From assembly GCF_017676345.1 (NCBI RefSeq), contig NZ_JAFFZM010000028.1:17322-81321 (forward strand): a stretch of 64,000 nucleotides of DNA. The letters run 5' to 3'. Shown one piece after another: positions 26,582 to 35,114 of this stretch (the first letter of the stretch is position 1; each line of letters starts with the position of its first letter). The DNA comes from Streptomyces smyrnaeus (lineage in GTDB: Bacteria; Actinomycetota; Actinomycetes; Streptomycetales; Streptomycetaceae). The translations under genes and the position numbers were made by a program. The notes beneath the pieces are model-generated. The model made no database searches. It worked only from the letters and a program-made list of their open reading frames with translations, and was not told the origin of the DNA.

Positions 26582-27823
26582 TCATCCTAATTCTGGAATC
26601 TTCTCCCTGGCCTCGTTCGAAGCGGCCGTCTCCTGCGGCGCGTTCGCCGCTACGGGCACTTCCGCGACCAGCCGGAACCAGCCCGCGGAGTCCTTGGTGG
26701 CCTCGTTGTCGCCTTCGGTGATCAGCCTGCCGCCGACCTCGGCCAGCCGCTGACGCAAGTTCGCCAGACCGTTGCCGCTGTCCGGCGAGGGGTCGTGGTA
26801 GTCGACGACCACTCCGTCGTTGAGCAGCGTGAGCCGTGCGGTGTCCTGGTCGATCACCACGGTGATACCGCAGCGGGTGGCCTTGCTGTGGCGCAGGAGA
26901 TTGGTGACTCCCTCGCGGAGCACCGTGGCCAGCACCGTGCGCGACCGGGTGTCGATCTCCTCGACGGCGGGATCGAGGACCAACTCCGTCTCGACCTCCG
27001 CCGCGTCGAGCACCGAGCGGGCCAGCGACATCTCGGAGGTGAGCGACATGTCGCGGTAGCCGTGGGCCACCCGGCGGACATCGGCCAGCGCCTGGCGGGA
27101 GATGGTGAGGACCTCCTCCACCTCCTGGTCCGCCAGTTCGTGCTGCACGCGGATCAGCCGCTGGAGCAACTCGCTCTTGAGCACGATCACCGAGAGGCTG
27201 TAGCCGAGCAGGTCGTGCAGGTCGCGGGCGAGGCGGAGGCGTTCGCTGTTCGCCGCCATGCGGGCTATCTCGGCGCGGGCGGCATAGACCTCCTCCACCA
27301 GCGCGGTGAGCCGGGTGAGGCCGTAGGTCACCAGTCCGGTCAGCAGGGTCGTCTGACACATGTACAGCAGATCTATGACAGACATCTTCTGCAGCAGACC
27401 GGGTATCAGCAGGCTCAGCCCCGTCAGGCCGTACAGCGGCCAGCCCACCCGGGGCGGCAGCAGGAGCAGCAGCGAGCCGCCGAGGAAGCCGGCCATGGCG
27501 CCCCACATGATGCCGAAGTAGGCCAGCGGCAGGAACGTGAGCAAGCACTGGATGCCGAGGGTCGCCGCCCTGGACCAGAGCGGGGCCCGGGCCGCCCCCG
27601 GCCGGCAGTGCACGAGTTGCAGCACGAAGACGGCCGCGAGCGTGACGAGTCCGGTCACCATCGCGGGAGTCGTCGGCCGGACGCTGATGATGTTGATCGC
27701 CGTGATGCCGAGATAGCAGGAGAGTGCGGCCAGTAGAATGCCCCGGGCCAGCCGTGGAGCGGGGCTGGTGCTCCACCATCGGATGCGGGGCGCCGCGGTG
27801 TCCGGCTGAGCGTCGCTTGGCAT
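26582..27823 (-). CDS. NarL-family sensor histidine kinase (HisKA_3)
   Basis: 413 residues. Start at ATG 27821-27823 (MPSDAQPDT) with GGAG upstream. About five to six membrane segments occupy residues 20-170 (for example GILLAALSCYLGITAINII, MVTGLVTLAAVFVLQLV), with no extracellular sensor domain, as in DesK-like kinases. The dimerisation/phosphorylation motif is RLRLARDLHDLLGYSLSVI (phospho-His). The N box is EGVTNLLRHSKAT and the G box is NGLANLRQRLAEVGG. The stimulus is probably membrane-related, by analogy with the DesK type. It forms a two-gene unit with the response regulator and lies 207 bases downstream of the YcaO gene on the same strand. Confidence 0.92.
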   Translation of the reverse strand: MPSDAQPDTAAPRIRWWSTSPAPRLARGILLAALSCYLGITAINIISVRPTTPAMVTGLVTLAAVFVLQLVHCRPGAARAPLWSRAATLGIQCLLTFLPLAYFGIMWGAMAGFLGGSLLLLLPPRVGWPLYGLTGLSLLIPGLLQKMSVIDLLYMCQTTLLTGLVTYGLTRLTALVEEVYAARAEIARMAANSERLRLARDLHDLLGYSLSVIVLKSELLQRLIRVQHELADQEVEEVLTISRQALADVRRVAHGYRDMSLTSEMSLARSVLDAAEVETELVLDPAVEEIDTRSRTVLATVLREGVTNLLRHSKATRCGITVVIDQDTARLTLLNDGVVVDYHDPSPDSGNGLANLRQRLAEVGGRLITEGDNEATKDSAGWFRLVAEVPVAANAPQETAASNEAREKIPELG

Positions 27824-28030
27824 CCTCGGAATACTCCTATCCCTTCGGGAGCGCTCGCGAGGGGATTTCCGGACGCTCCAGGGACCGGAGCCTGCTTTCA
27901 GGGCCCGAACGCTCGTCCGCAAGACTTTACGCGGATGACCTGTTTCACATCAGCCCCTTCCCGCAGAAATTACGCCACCGCCGCACCCGCACCGGCCGAG
28001 GACATACCCCGCCCGGACGTCGACCCGGTG

Positions 28031-30286
28031 TCAGACGAACAGCGCGACCGGGTTGAGCCGGGCGTACGGCGTCGGCTCCGTCAGCCGGCCCAGTGCGACC
28101 GGAACGTCGTAGAGACGCCCGGGCGCGTACCGGGCCCAGAAGTGCCGCAGGCCGGGGACCACCACCTTGACGACGGGCACTTGGAGGTCCGGGCGCGTTT
28201 GATCGAGCACCAGCACGTCCATCCCGCGCGCCGTGAACAGCCCGGTGGCCGCCACGATGTCGTCGCGCAGATCCGCGGTGGGCGTGTAGTCCCAGAAGTG
28301 CGGTGTGCGGGGCTGCGGTTCGACGGCGGGACGCAGATACGGCTGACTCGACACCGTCTCGTGCCGCCACCAGTCCACCGCTTGGGGAAGCTCGACGCGG
28401 TAGCCCGACCCGTCGGGGCGGGCGTCGCACACGGCGGGGAGCAGCTGCCCCATCTCCGTCAGGGCCCGGCGCAGGGCGATCCGCGGGTCGAAGTGCGCAC
28501 CGAACCCGAAGACGATGTCCTGGGACGGTTTGTCGGTCCGCCGGGAGAGCGCCGCCACCACGGGGATGCCCAGGTCCGAGGTGAGATCGAGCGCCCAGAC
28601 CTGGCGGTGCTGCCGGCGGTAGCCGTGCCGGAGGGCTTCGAGGTCGGGCTCCGCGAAGGCGTCGAGGTCGATGGCCGGCTGCCGCGTGCGGTTGTACCAC
28701 CACAGGGCCACGGCGTCGCGTTCGACCAGCTCCAACAGGCCCTGCAGCACCGCGTCCTCGAAGCTGCTGCCCGCCGCGTTGCCGTTGGAGTCGGCGAGCG
28801 GCTCGCCCCCTGAGCCGGCCCGGGCGGAGAAGTACTGCATGCTGCTCGGCAGCAGCCGGTACGTGCCCGTGGCCAGGGACCACAGCGGGGTCCAGTCGAC
28901 CGGCGCGTCCTCGTCGAAGCGCTCCGGCACCCAGGTGAAGGGCGAGCGGTCGGCGTTCCAGCTGGACCGGTCGCGGAACTGCCACTCATGGTAGAGCTGG
29001 ACCGCGTTGGGGTGCAGTGCCACCTCGCCCAGTCCGCGGAGGCTGTCGCGCACCACCGGCTCGTCACCGTGCAGGGTGCCGCTGTAGCGCTCCACCGCCT
29101 CTCCCAGTGCGCCGGCCCGGGCCTCCGCCGGAGTGAGGCCCTTGCCGCCGCTGAACGAGCGCACCCCGGAGTCGGAGCCCGCCATGGCCAGGTTCCGGCC
29201 GGAGACGTACACCTGGGTGAAGTCCGGGGCACCGGTGGCCCGACGGAGCTGGGCGACCACACCGGTGACCGGGTCGACAAGGTGGCCGTGCCGCTCCAGC
29301 ATCCGCTCGGCGCTCAGCGTGCGGTGGCCGCCTTCCGGACCGGACCCGGCCTTGGGCCGGCTGCGCAGCACGGGCGGGCGCCAGCCGCGCGCGCCGACCA
29401 GCCGCGGATCGCCGCACACCGGGCACTGCGGCCGACGGGACACCGTATGGACGCCGACCCGCAGCCCGAGCAGGTCGAAGGTGCGTACCTCGTCCTGTTC
29501 AGCCCCGCGGTGCCCGGCCGTCCACTTGACCGCCTCCAGCACGGCCGCCTGCACGGCCAGCGCCCTCCCGGCCGGGAGGGCGGCCTGAGGCCGGGAGAGG
29601 CGGGGGACGCCCCGCACGGTCGGTTCGGCCTGCCGGTGGCCGCGCAGCCGAACGGCGAGACAGGACCAGCACGGCCCGTCGTCCGGCCGGAAGAGCGGGC
29701 CGATCCAAGGTTCGGGGCCGGTCGGCCGGGCCAGCAGCCAGGGGCGTCCGGCGGCCCGGTGCTCGGCGTCCACCTCGCTCAGTTCGGGCGCGAGGTAGTC
29801 GTCGCACAGGACGAGGCCGAGCCCTGCCTCGCGTGCCGAGCCGGTGACCCGCAGTCCGGAGGCGCGGCACGCCTCCCGGACCGCGTCGGCGGCGACGCCG
29901 GGCAGCGCGACGATGCGCACGGCCGCCCGCGCCGTGTCCTCGACCGCCCGGGCGCCGTCCAGTCCGGCCAGGTCCCAGTACGCCTCGGCGGCCCGGTCCG
30001 GCGGCGTGCGGCCGGACTCCGTCCGGTATCTGAGGAGCCCGGCCTCGTCCAGGACGCTCAGCGCGTCGTCGACCTCCGAGGGGGTCAGCGACGCCGCGGC
30101 ATCCTGGGCGATGTCGGCCGGAGTGCGGGTCCCGTCGAGCAGCGGCGCGAGGATCTCGGCCTGCGGGCCGCGCAGTGCGGTGATACCGGAGTGCGACACC
30201 AGATAGGCGGCCTCGCCGGGCACCACCGTGCATTCGAGGTGGCTTTTGAACTCCACCAGTCCTGCTTCCCCCGTGGCCACCGTCAT
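28031..30286 (-). CDS. TOMM-type fused E1-like/YcaO cyclodehydratase
   Basis: 751 residues; start at ATG 30284-30286 (MTVATGEAGLVEF). Residues about 10-95 look like a PqqD-type RiPP recognition element. Residues about 100-380 are an E1-like domain with the zinc pair CWSC ... CPVC. Residues about 380-751 form a YcaO domain of the SagD type with SGGKGLTPAEARAGALGEAVERYSG and SNGNAAGSSFEDAVLQGLLE followed by LVERDAVALWWYNR. C-D fusions of this type use ATP to cyclise Cys, Ser or Thr of a ribosomal peptide to azolines; other YcaO proteins make thioamides or amidines. The chain ends LNPVALFV and lacks the PxPxP tail usual in azoline-forming members. No McbC-like dehydrogenase is near. The start overlaps the stop of the 61-residue peptide gene by ATGA. 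Confidence 0.9.
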   Translation of the reverse strand: MTVATGEAGLVEFKSHLECTVVPGEAAYLVSHSGITALRGPQAEILAPLLDGTRTPADIAQDAAASLTPSEVDDALSVLDEAGLLRYRTESGRTPPDRAAEAYWDLAGLDGARAVEDTARAAVRIVALPGVAADAVREACRASGLRVTGSAREAGLGLVLCDDYLAPELSEVDAEHRAAGRPWLLARPTGPEPWIGPLFRPDDGPCWSCLAVRLRGHRQAEPTVRGVPRLSRPQAALPAGRALAVQAAVLEAVKWTAGHRGAEQDEVRTFDLLGLRVGVHTVSRRPQCPVCGDPRLVGARGWRPPVLRSRPKAGSGPEGGHRTLSAERMLERHGHLVDPVTGVVAQLRRATGAPDFTQVYVSGRNLAMAGSDSGVRSFSGGKGLTPAEARAGALGEAVERYSGTLHGDEPVVRDSLRGLGEVALHPNAVQLYHEWQFRDRSSWNADRSPFTWVPERFDEDAPVDWTPLWSLATGTYRLLPSSMQYFSARAGSGGEPLADSNGNAAGSSFEDAVLQGLLELVERDAVALWWYNRTRQPAIDLDAFAEPDLEALRHGYRRQHRQVWALDLTSDLGIPVVAALSRRTDKPSQDIVFGFGAHFDPRIALRRALTEMGQLLPAVCDARPDGSGYRVELPQAVDWWRHETVSSQPYLRPAVEPQPRTPHFWDYTPTADLRDDIVAATGLFTARGMDVLVLDQTRPDLQVPVVKVVVPGLRHFWARYAPGRLYDVPVALGRLTEPTPYARLNPVALFV

Positions 30287-30468
30287 GCGAGGGCCGGCTC
30301 GGCGAAGGGAGTGGGGACGGCGGTGAAGCTGAACAGGGCGGTGTCCGCCTCGTCGGCGCCGTGGTCGAGCCGGTCCACGACCAGCTGCGGGAGCGCGTCG
30401 CCTCGCGCGTCCGCCGCGGCGGGGACAGTGGTGTGGACGAGCGTTCCGGCCATGGTCTCGTTCGTCAT
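30283..30468 (-). CDS. Small peptide gene, candidate RiPP precursor
   Basis: 61 codons from ATG 30466-30468, with AAAGGA nine bases upstream, ending in a TGA that overlaps the ATG of the cyclodehydratase gene. The peptide begins MTNETMAGTLVHTTVPAAAD, has a hydrophobic-acidic middle (LPQLVVDRLDHGADEADTAL) that could be the leader segment bound by the recognition element, and ends FSFTAVPTPFAEPALA. There is no cysteine. Modifiable residues in the likely core are Thr43, Ser47, Thr49 and Thr53. Position, size and translational coupling argue for a precursor. The absence of Cys and of repeated Ser/Thr is unlike classical azole peptides. An upstream ATG (30499-30501) is possible but lacks a ribosome binding site. 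Confidence 0.6.
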   Translation of the reverse strand: MTNETMAGTLVHTTVPAAADARGDALPQLVVDRLDHGADEADTALFSFTAVPTPFAEPALA

Positions 30469-30923
30469 GAGCAAGTCCTTTACGGTCTCGGCAGCTGTCA
30501 TCGCACTGTTTCGAGGAACGCGGCAGGTGCTGGTGCGGCTCCTCACACGGCAGGATCCTGTCCCGGGGGCCCGGCAACGGACAGTCACCGTTTCATGGTC
30601 GCCAGATGACGTATTACCGGGCACATCCCTCTGTTTTTCACTTCCCAAAGGGGCTCACCGCAGCTTCAGCGCTCTCAACTCCCCTGGCATTTGCGGGCAT
30701 ACCGGTATGTTCCCGCATCCGAGAGGACTCCGACGCGCTGGGCCGGAGCCGCGCCGACCATGACGACGTCATGGCCGAGCACAGCGAAACGCACGCAGTA
30801 CGCGAGGACGTCGCCACTGTTTCCGGCCCGGCGCGGGGTGCGATCTTCGTGGCACGGCGGTCAGCAGTCGCTCCGCCCGAACCGGGAGGGGCCGGCCGAC
30901 CAGACCGACGGGAGGGGCCCACC
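30469..30923. promoter_or_regulatory. Divergent promoter region between peptide/YcaO and thioesterase units
   Basis: 455 bases without a supported gene. It must contain promoters for the leftward peptide-YcaO unit and the rightward thioesterase-LuxR-PPTase unit. An AT-rich stretch (30606-30660) includes CTGTTTTTCACTTCCC. A perfect 12-bp palindrome CATACCGGTATG lies at 30698-30709, flanked by GCGGG and CCCGC, a good operator candidate near the middle of the gap. GGGAGGGG at 30911-30917 is the ribosome binding site of the thioesterase gene. Confidence 0.55.
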
Positions 30924-31691
30924 ATGACGCCGTATCTGCCGCGCACGGCCACCGCTGCCGGGACGGGGCCGTCGCTCTTCTGCCTGCCGTGCGCGGGCGG
31001 AGGCGCGTCCGCCTACGCGGGGTGGCAGCAGGCGTTGGACCGTCTCGGCGCCGGGCTGCGGGTGCAGCCGGTGCAGCTGCCGGGCCGTGAGGAGCGCGCC
31101 CAGGAACGCCGGTTCACCGAGTTGGCGGCCCTGGTCGAGGAGATGGACGAACAGCTCGACGACGCCCTGGCCCGGCCCCACCTCCTGTACGGGCACAGCA
31201 TGGGGGCGTTCGTCGCCCACGCCCTGGTCCTGCGACGGCAGCGGCGCGGTGCGGCACTGCCCCGGGCACTCGTGCTCAGCTCCCACCGCGCCCCGCACGT
31301 ACCCCCCAACCGCGTCCTCGATCCGGACGCCGATGACGAGGCCTTGGCCGCAAGACTCGCCGAACTGGGCGGCATACCGCCCGAGCTGGCCGGCCGACGC
31401 GGGTTCCGGTCCCGGTACATGCCGCTGGTCCGGGACGATCTGCGGCTGTGCTCCGGAACGCTGCCCAAGGAAGAGATCGAACCCTTGCGGGTGCCGCTGC
31501 ACCTGTTCGTCGGCGCCCAGGACCGGCTGGTGCCGGTGGCGGCGATGGACGCCTGGTCGGCGCACGGCGGCCCGGGAACCACATTGCGCACGCTGCCCGG
31601 CGGACACTTCTTCGTCCGCACCCACGAGAACGCTCTGCTGCGCCACCTCACCGCGGTGGCACGCCGGTACGACCCTGTTCCGGCCCGGTGA
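30924..31691 (+). CDS. Type II thioesterase (editing thioesterase)
   Basis: 255-residue alpha/beta hydrolase of the kind that clears misacylated carrier proteins in PKS/NRPS pathways. Start at ATG 30924 after GGGAGGGG. Motifs: LFCLPCAGGGASAYAGW near the N-terminus, RVQPVQLPGREERA, nucleophile elbow LLYGHSMGAFVAHAL (Ser about 87), and catalytic His in LPGGHFFVRTH. Its natural partner here would be the free-standing acyl carrier protein at 40770-41021, since no modular synthase is present in the window. Confidence 0.92.
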   Translation: MTPYLPRTATAAGTGPSLFCLPCAGGGASAYAGWQQALDRLGAGLRVQPVQLPGREERAQERRFTELAALVEEMDEQLDDALARPHLLYGHSMGAFVAHALVLRRQRRGAALPRALVLSSHRAPHVPPNRVLDPDADDEALAARLAELGGIPPELAGRRGFRSRYMPLVRDDLRLCSGTLPKEEIEPLRVPLHLFVGAQDRLVPVAAMDAWSAHGGPGTTLRTLPGGHFFVRTHENALLRHLTAVARRYDPVPAR

Positions 31692-31897
31692 CCCCTCGAC
31701 CACACGTCGGCCCGGCACCCGGACCGGCCCTGGAGGACCCCGCAGCACCATGGTGGTCGCCGCGGGCACGGCCGACACCGGAAAGGAGACCAGGGAGGCC
31801 GAACGAGCCCCCCCCCGCCTCCCGCAGCGCCTCGCCGTAGGGCGCCGGGGCAGGCCGCGGGCGGCTCCGCTCAACACACACCATATGGAGGGCTGAA

Positions 31898-34294
31898 ATG
31901 TTCGCACCAGAGCGGGGGCTCGGTGACACCGTTCCGGACACACCGGAGGGCAGCGGTACGCCCTACGACCAGGAACCGGCCGCCGGCTTCCTCGCGGGGC
32001 CCGGTTTCGGCACGCTGCACGGACGCCGAGAAGAACTCGACCTGCTCGCCGGTCTCCTGACCGACGAGCGGGAACGACTGATCACGCTCACCGGACCCGC
32101 CGGAGTGGGCAAGAGCCACCTGGCCCACGCGGCGGTTGCGGCACGGTTGTGGCGCGGCGCCGTGCCCGTGCTGTGGACCGACCTCGCCGAGGCGGCAGGT
32201 GCCGCCTCCCTGTGGTCGGCCGTCGGTGCGGCGACGGCGGAGCGGGCCGAGGAACGGATCGGCACCGCGGAGCTGCTGGTCGTGCTGGACAACTGCGACC
32301 CGGTGGCCACCGATGTGGCCCTGCACCTTGCCGCCCTGCTGCGGGCCTGCCCACGGTTGAAGGTCCTGGTCACCAGCAGGGTGCCGCTCAACATCCGCGC
32401 CGAGCGCCTCTTCCTGGTGGGGCCGCTGCCCACCGGCGAGGGCTCGTCCGCCGAGCGGCTGTTCACCGCCGGGGTGGGACCGTACTACCGGGCCGGCCTG
32501 GCGGAGGGCGACGGGCCGTCGGTCGTGGCGCAGATCTGCCGGGAACTCGACGGCATCCCGCTGGCCATCGAACTGGCGGCGGAAGCGGTGGGCAGCGAGG
32601 GCCCGCACGCCGTGCTCAAGAGGCTGCGCGACGGTGCGCCCGCCGGGGGCAGACGGCTACGGGACGCGCCCGCGCGGCACGGCTCGGTCGCCAGCGCCCT
32701 GCAGTGGGGGGCGCGGCCGTTGAGCACCACGGAGCGCGCGCTGCTCGACGGCCTCGCCGTCTTCGAGGCACCGGTCGGACTGTCCGAGGCCGGCCGGACG
32801 GCGGGGCTGGAGCGGGAGGAGCTGGTGGCCGGGATCGAGTCCCTCGTCCGCAGGAGCCTGCTGCTGAGCCGAACCGGCCCGAGGGGCCCGGAGTTCCGGC
32901 TGCCGCAACCGGTCCGTGTCCACTACCGGACTCAGCTGGCCGACCGGCCGGCGGCGCTCGCCGACGCACACGACGGACATGCCGACTGCTGCGCACACTT
33001 CGCCGCCGGCATCGCCGAGGGGCTGCGCCGCGGGCACGACGTGGCGCAGTTGCTCTCCCTCGTGGAGACCAGGCTGCCGGATCTGCGCACGGCCACCCGT
33101 CATCTGCGCGGGCGCGGTGACCACACGGCGGCGCTGCGCCTGCTGACCGCGCTGGAGGTCCCCCTGCTGGGCCACGGACTCGCCCCGGAGGCGGTGGAGG
33201 AGCTGGCGGAGTCCGCCGCCGCGCACCGTGCGGAAGCGGGCGGCCCGCTGACCGCTCAGGCGCTGTTGGCCGTCGCCCGCTGGAGGCTGGAGCACGGCTC
33301 CCAACGGCGCGCCGAGGAGGCGCTGGACGCGGCCGACGCGGCAGCCGCCGGACACCCCGGGGCCCGCGCCCGGGTGGCCGCGCTCAGTGGCGAACTGCTG
33401 CGCCGCCGGGGCGACCCGGTCGCCGCCGACCTGCTGCTCGGCTCGGCGCTGGAGGGGCTGTGCGCAGTCGGCGACACGCTCGGCGCGGCCATGGCCCGCC
33501 GTTCTCAGTCGCTGCTGCGGGCGGCGCTCGGCGACCCGGAGGCGGAGCAGCCGGTGCTCACGGCCCTGGCCGAACAGCCCGCCGTACCCGGGCCGTCGGG
33601 GACGCCCGAGGTGATGTCCGGCGCGCCGGGCGGGGGCGGGGAGGCCTGGGCGGACCCGGTCTCGCCGGTCGCGGTACGCGCCACCCTGCTCGCCGCCCTG
33701 GCCCGGGTCCGTGGGACGCTCGGCCGCACCGACGAGGCGTACGAGGACGTACGCGAGTCGATGCGGCTGCTGCTGTGCACGGGTGGCCCGGCCGAGGTCG
33801 CCGAGGCCCTGGAGACCCTGGCGCTGGTCACCGCGCACCCCGGGGACGAGGCGCAGCCGGAGGCCCTGGCCCGGGTGCTGGCCTGCGCCGAGAGCATCCG
33901 TCGCCGCCACGGGCTCGCCGGTGCCGAGCACCCGGAGCTGAGCGCGGTCACGGAGCGACTGCGCAAGGGTCTCGACGCCGGGGTGCTGCGGCGTTCGCGG
34001 CGCGGGGCGCAAGGTGTCTCGCTGCACGACGCCCTGATAGCGGGCCTCTTCGCCCCGGGACCGCGGCGGAAGCCGGCCGCGCGGACCACGGGACCGGTGG
34101 CCCCGCACGGCCTCACGCCCCGGCAGCACGAGATCGCCCTGCTGGTCACCGAGGGGATGACCAACCGGCAGATCGGCACCGAACTGGGCATCTCGGAGTG
34201 GACCGTGACCAACCATCTGCGCGCTGTGATGCAGAAGCTGGAGTGCGGCTCCCGGGTGCAGGTCGTACGCGCCCTGCAGCGGGCCCGGCCGTGA
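31898..34294 (+). CDS. LuxR-family transcriptional regulator with STAND ATPase domain
   Basis: 798 residues; ATG 31898 follows GGAGGG. The N-terminal NTPase has Walker A TLTGPAGVGKSHLAHAA (about residue 65) and Walker B-like ELLVVLDNCDPVA. ICRELDGIPLAIELAAEAV is the GxP motif of NB-ARC/AfsR-like STAND proteins. A TPR-like helical middle follows. The C-terminal HTH is LTPRQHEIALLVTEGMTNRQI and TVTNHLRAVMQKLECGSR. It is a typical pathway-specific activator. Its end overlaps the PPTase start (GTGA), and the thioesterase gene is 206 bases upstream. Confidence 0.92.
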   Translation: MFAPERGLGDTVPDTPEGSGTPYDQEPAAGFLAGPGFGTLHGRREELDLLAGLLTDERERLITLTGPAGVGKSHLAHAAVAARLWRGAVPVLWTDLAEAAGAASLWSAVGAATAERAEERIGTAELLVVLDNCDPVATDVALHLAALLRACPRLKVLVTSRVPLNIRAERLFLVGPLPTGEGSSAERLFTAGVGPYYRAGLAEGDGPSVVAQICRELDGIPLAIELAAEAVGSEGPHAVLKRLRDGAPAGGRRLRDAPARHGSVASALQWGARPLSTTERALLDGLAVFEAPVGLSEAGRTAGLEREELVAGIESLVRRSLLLSRTGPRGPEFRLPQPVRVHYRTQLADRPAALADAHDGHADCCAHFAAGIAEGLRRGHDVAQLLSLVETRLPDLRTATRHLRGRGDHTAALRLLTALEVPLLGHGLAPEAVEELAESAAAHRAEAGGPLTAQALLAVARWRLEHGSQRRAEEALDAADAAAAGHPGARARVAALSGELLRRRGDPVAADLLLGSALEGLCAVGDTLGAAMARRSQSLLRAALGDPEAEQPVLTALAEQPAVPGPSGTPEVMSGAPGGGGEAWADPVSPVAVRATLLAALARVRGTLGRTDEAYEDVRESMRLLLCTGGPAEVAEALETLALVTAHPGDEAQPEALARVLACAESIRRRHGLAGAEHPELSAVTERLRKGLDAGVLRRSRRGAQGVSLHDALIAGLFAPGPRRKPAARTTGPVAPHGLTPRQHEIALLVTEGMTNRQIGTELGISEWTVTNHLRAVMQKLECGSRVQVVRALQRARP

Positions 34295-35058
34295 GCGGGT
34301 CCGCGCGTACGGGGGTGCACATCTGGGCCGGCCGCGTGCGGGATGTCGCCGCGGCCGGCGACCTGGCGGTGCTGGACGAGCGGGAGAGGCGCCGCTTCAC
34401 GGAGTACCGGGACGCGGTCGCGGCCGCCCACTACGCGGGCGCCCGGGCCGCGGTGCGGCGTACGGTCGCGCGTTGGCACGGCGTCCGGCCGGCCGAGGTG
34501 GCGTGGGGCACCGGGCGGTGCCCGGGCTGCGGCAGCGACCGGCACGGCCCGCCGCTCATCCGCGCGCCCCGCACCGACTGGCGGGTGAGCGTCTCGCGCT
34601 CCGGCCCGTGGTGGATGCTCGCCCTGTCCCGCTCGGCGCCCGTCGGTGTGGACATCGAGTGCCGCCGCCCGCTCGCGGTGCCCGCGGTGGTGCGTCGCTG
34701 CCTCGGCGCCGAGGAGCGCGCCCATGTCGCCGCGGCGCCGGAGGGCGCGGCGCGGGACGAGGCACTGATGCGCTGCTGGGTACGGAAGGAGGCCGTGGTC
34801 AAGGGCTGGGGAGTCGGCCTGGGCACCGATCTGGCCCGGGTGGCCGTCCGTCCGGGCCGGCGCAGCGCGGTGTTGGAGCGTACGGAGGCGGCGGGGGCTG
34901 CCGTGCGGGAGCTGTGGGTGGTCCGGGACGTGCCGGCCGGTAAGGACTGCCTGGCCGCGCTCGCCCGCCCGGCCGACGACACCGCTCCGCTGGTGGTCCG
35001 GCCGCTGATCCGGCCGCCGGAGCCCGGGGTGCGGCACGAGGACGCAGCCGCGGGCTGA
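34291..35058 (+). CDS. 4'-phosphopantetheinyl transferase (Sfp type)
   Basis: 255 residues; start GTG 34291 overlapping the regulator stop. It should convert apo acyl carrier proteins to the holo form using CoA. Signature residues are present: VGVDIECRRPL (Mg-binding Asp and Glu) and CWVRKEAVVKGWGVGL (the W-x-x-K-E-A-x-x-K block). The N-terminal domain contains LDERERRRFTEYRDAVAA, a common Sfp-type opening, and a CPGCG pair of cysteines. Its dedicated target is most likely the ACP of the rightward cluster. A strong terminator follows. Confidence 0.93.
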   Translation: MSGSARTGVHIWAGRVRDVAAAGDLAVLDERERRRFTEYRDAVAAAHYAGARAAVRRTVARWHGVRPAEVAWGTGRCPGCGSDRHGPPLIRAPRTDWRVSVSRSGPWWMLALSRSAPVGVDIECRRPLAVPAVVRRCLGAEERAHVAAAPEGAARDEALMRCWVRKEAVVKGWGVGLGTDLARVAVRPGRRSAVLERTEAAGAAVRELWVVRDVPAGKDCLAALARPADDTAPLVVRPLIRPPEPGVRHEDAAAG

Positions 35059-35067
35059 CGCACAGCA

Positions 35068-35098
35068 GCCGGCCTCCCGAACGGCTCGGGGGGCCGGC
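35068..35098 (+). terminator. Terminator after PPTase gene
   Basis: GCCGGCCTCCCGA (35068-35080) pairs with TCGGGGGGCCGGC (35086-35098), perfect apart from one G-U pair, with a 5-base loop, ten bases beyond the stop codon. Confidence 0.85.
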
Positions 35099-35114
35099 GC
35101 TGTCGGGACCGCCG

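Noticed and set aside
28031..30468. Lanthipeptide, thiopeptide or lasso peptide cluster
   Set aside because: No LanB, LanC, LanM, radical SAM, lasso cyclase or protease gene is present, and the small peptide has no cysteine.
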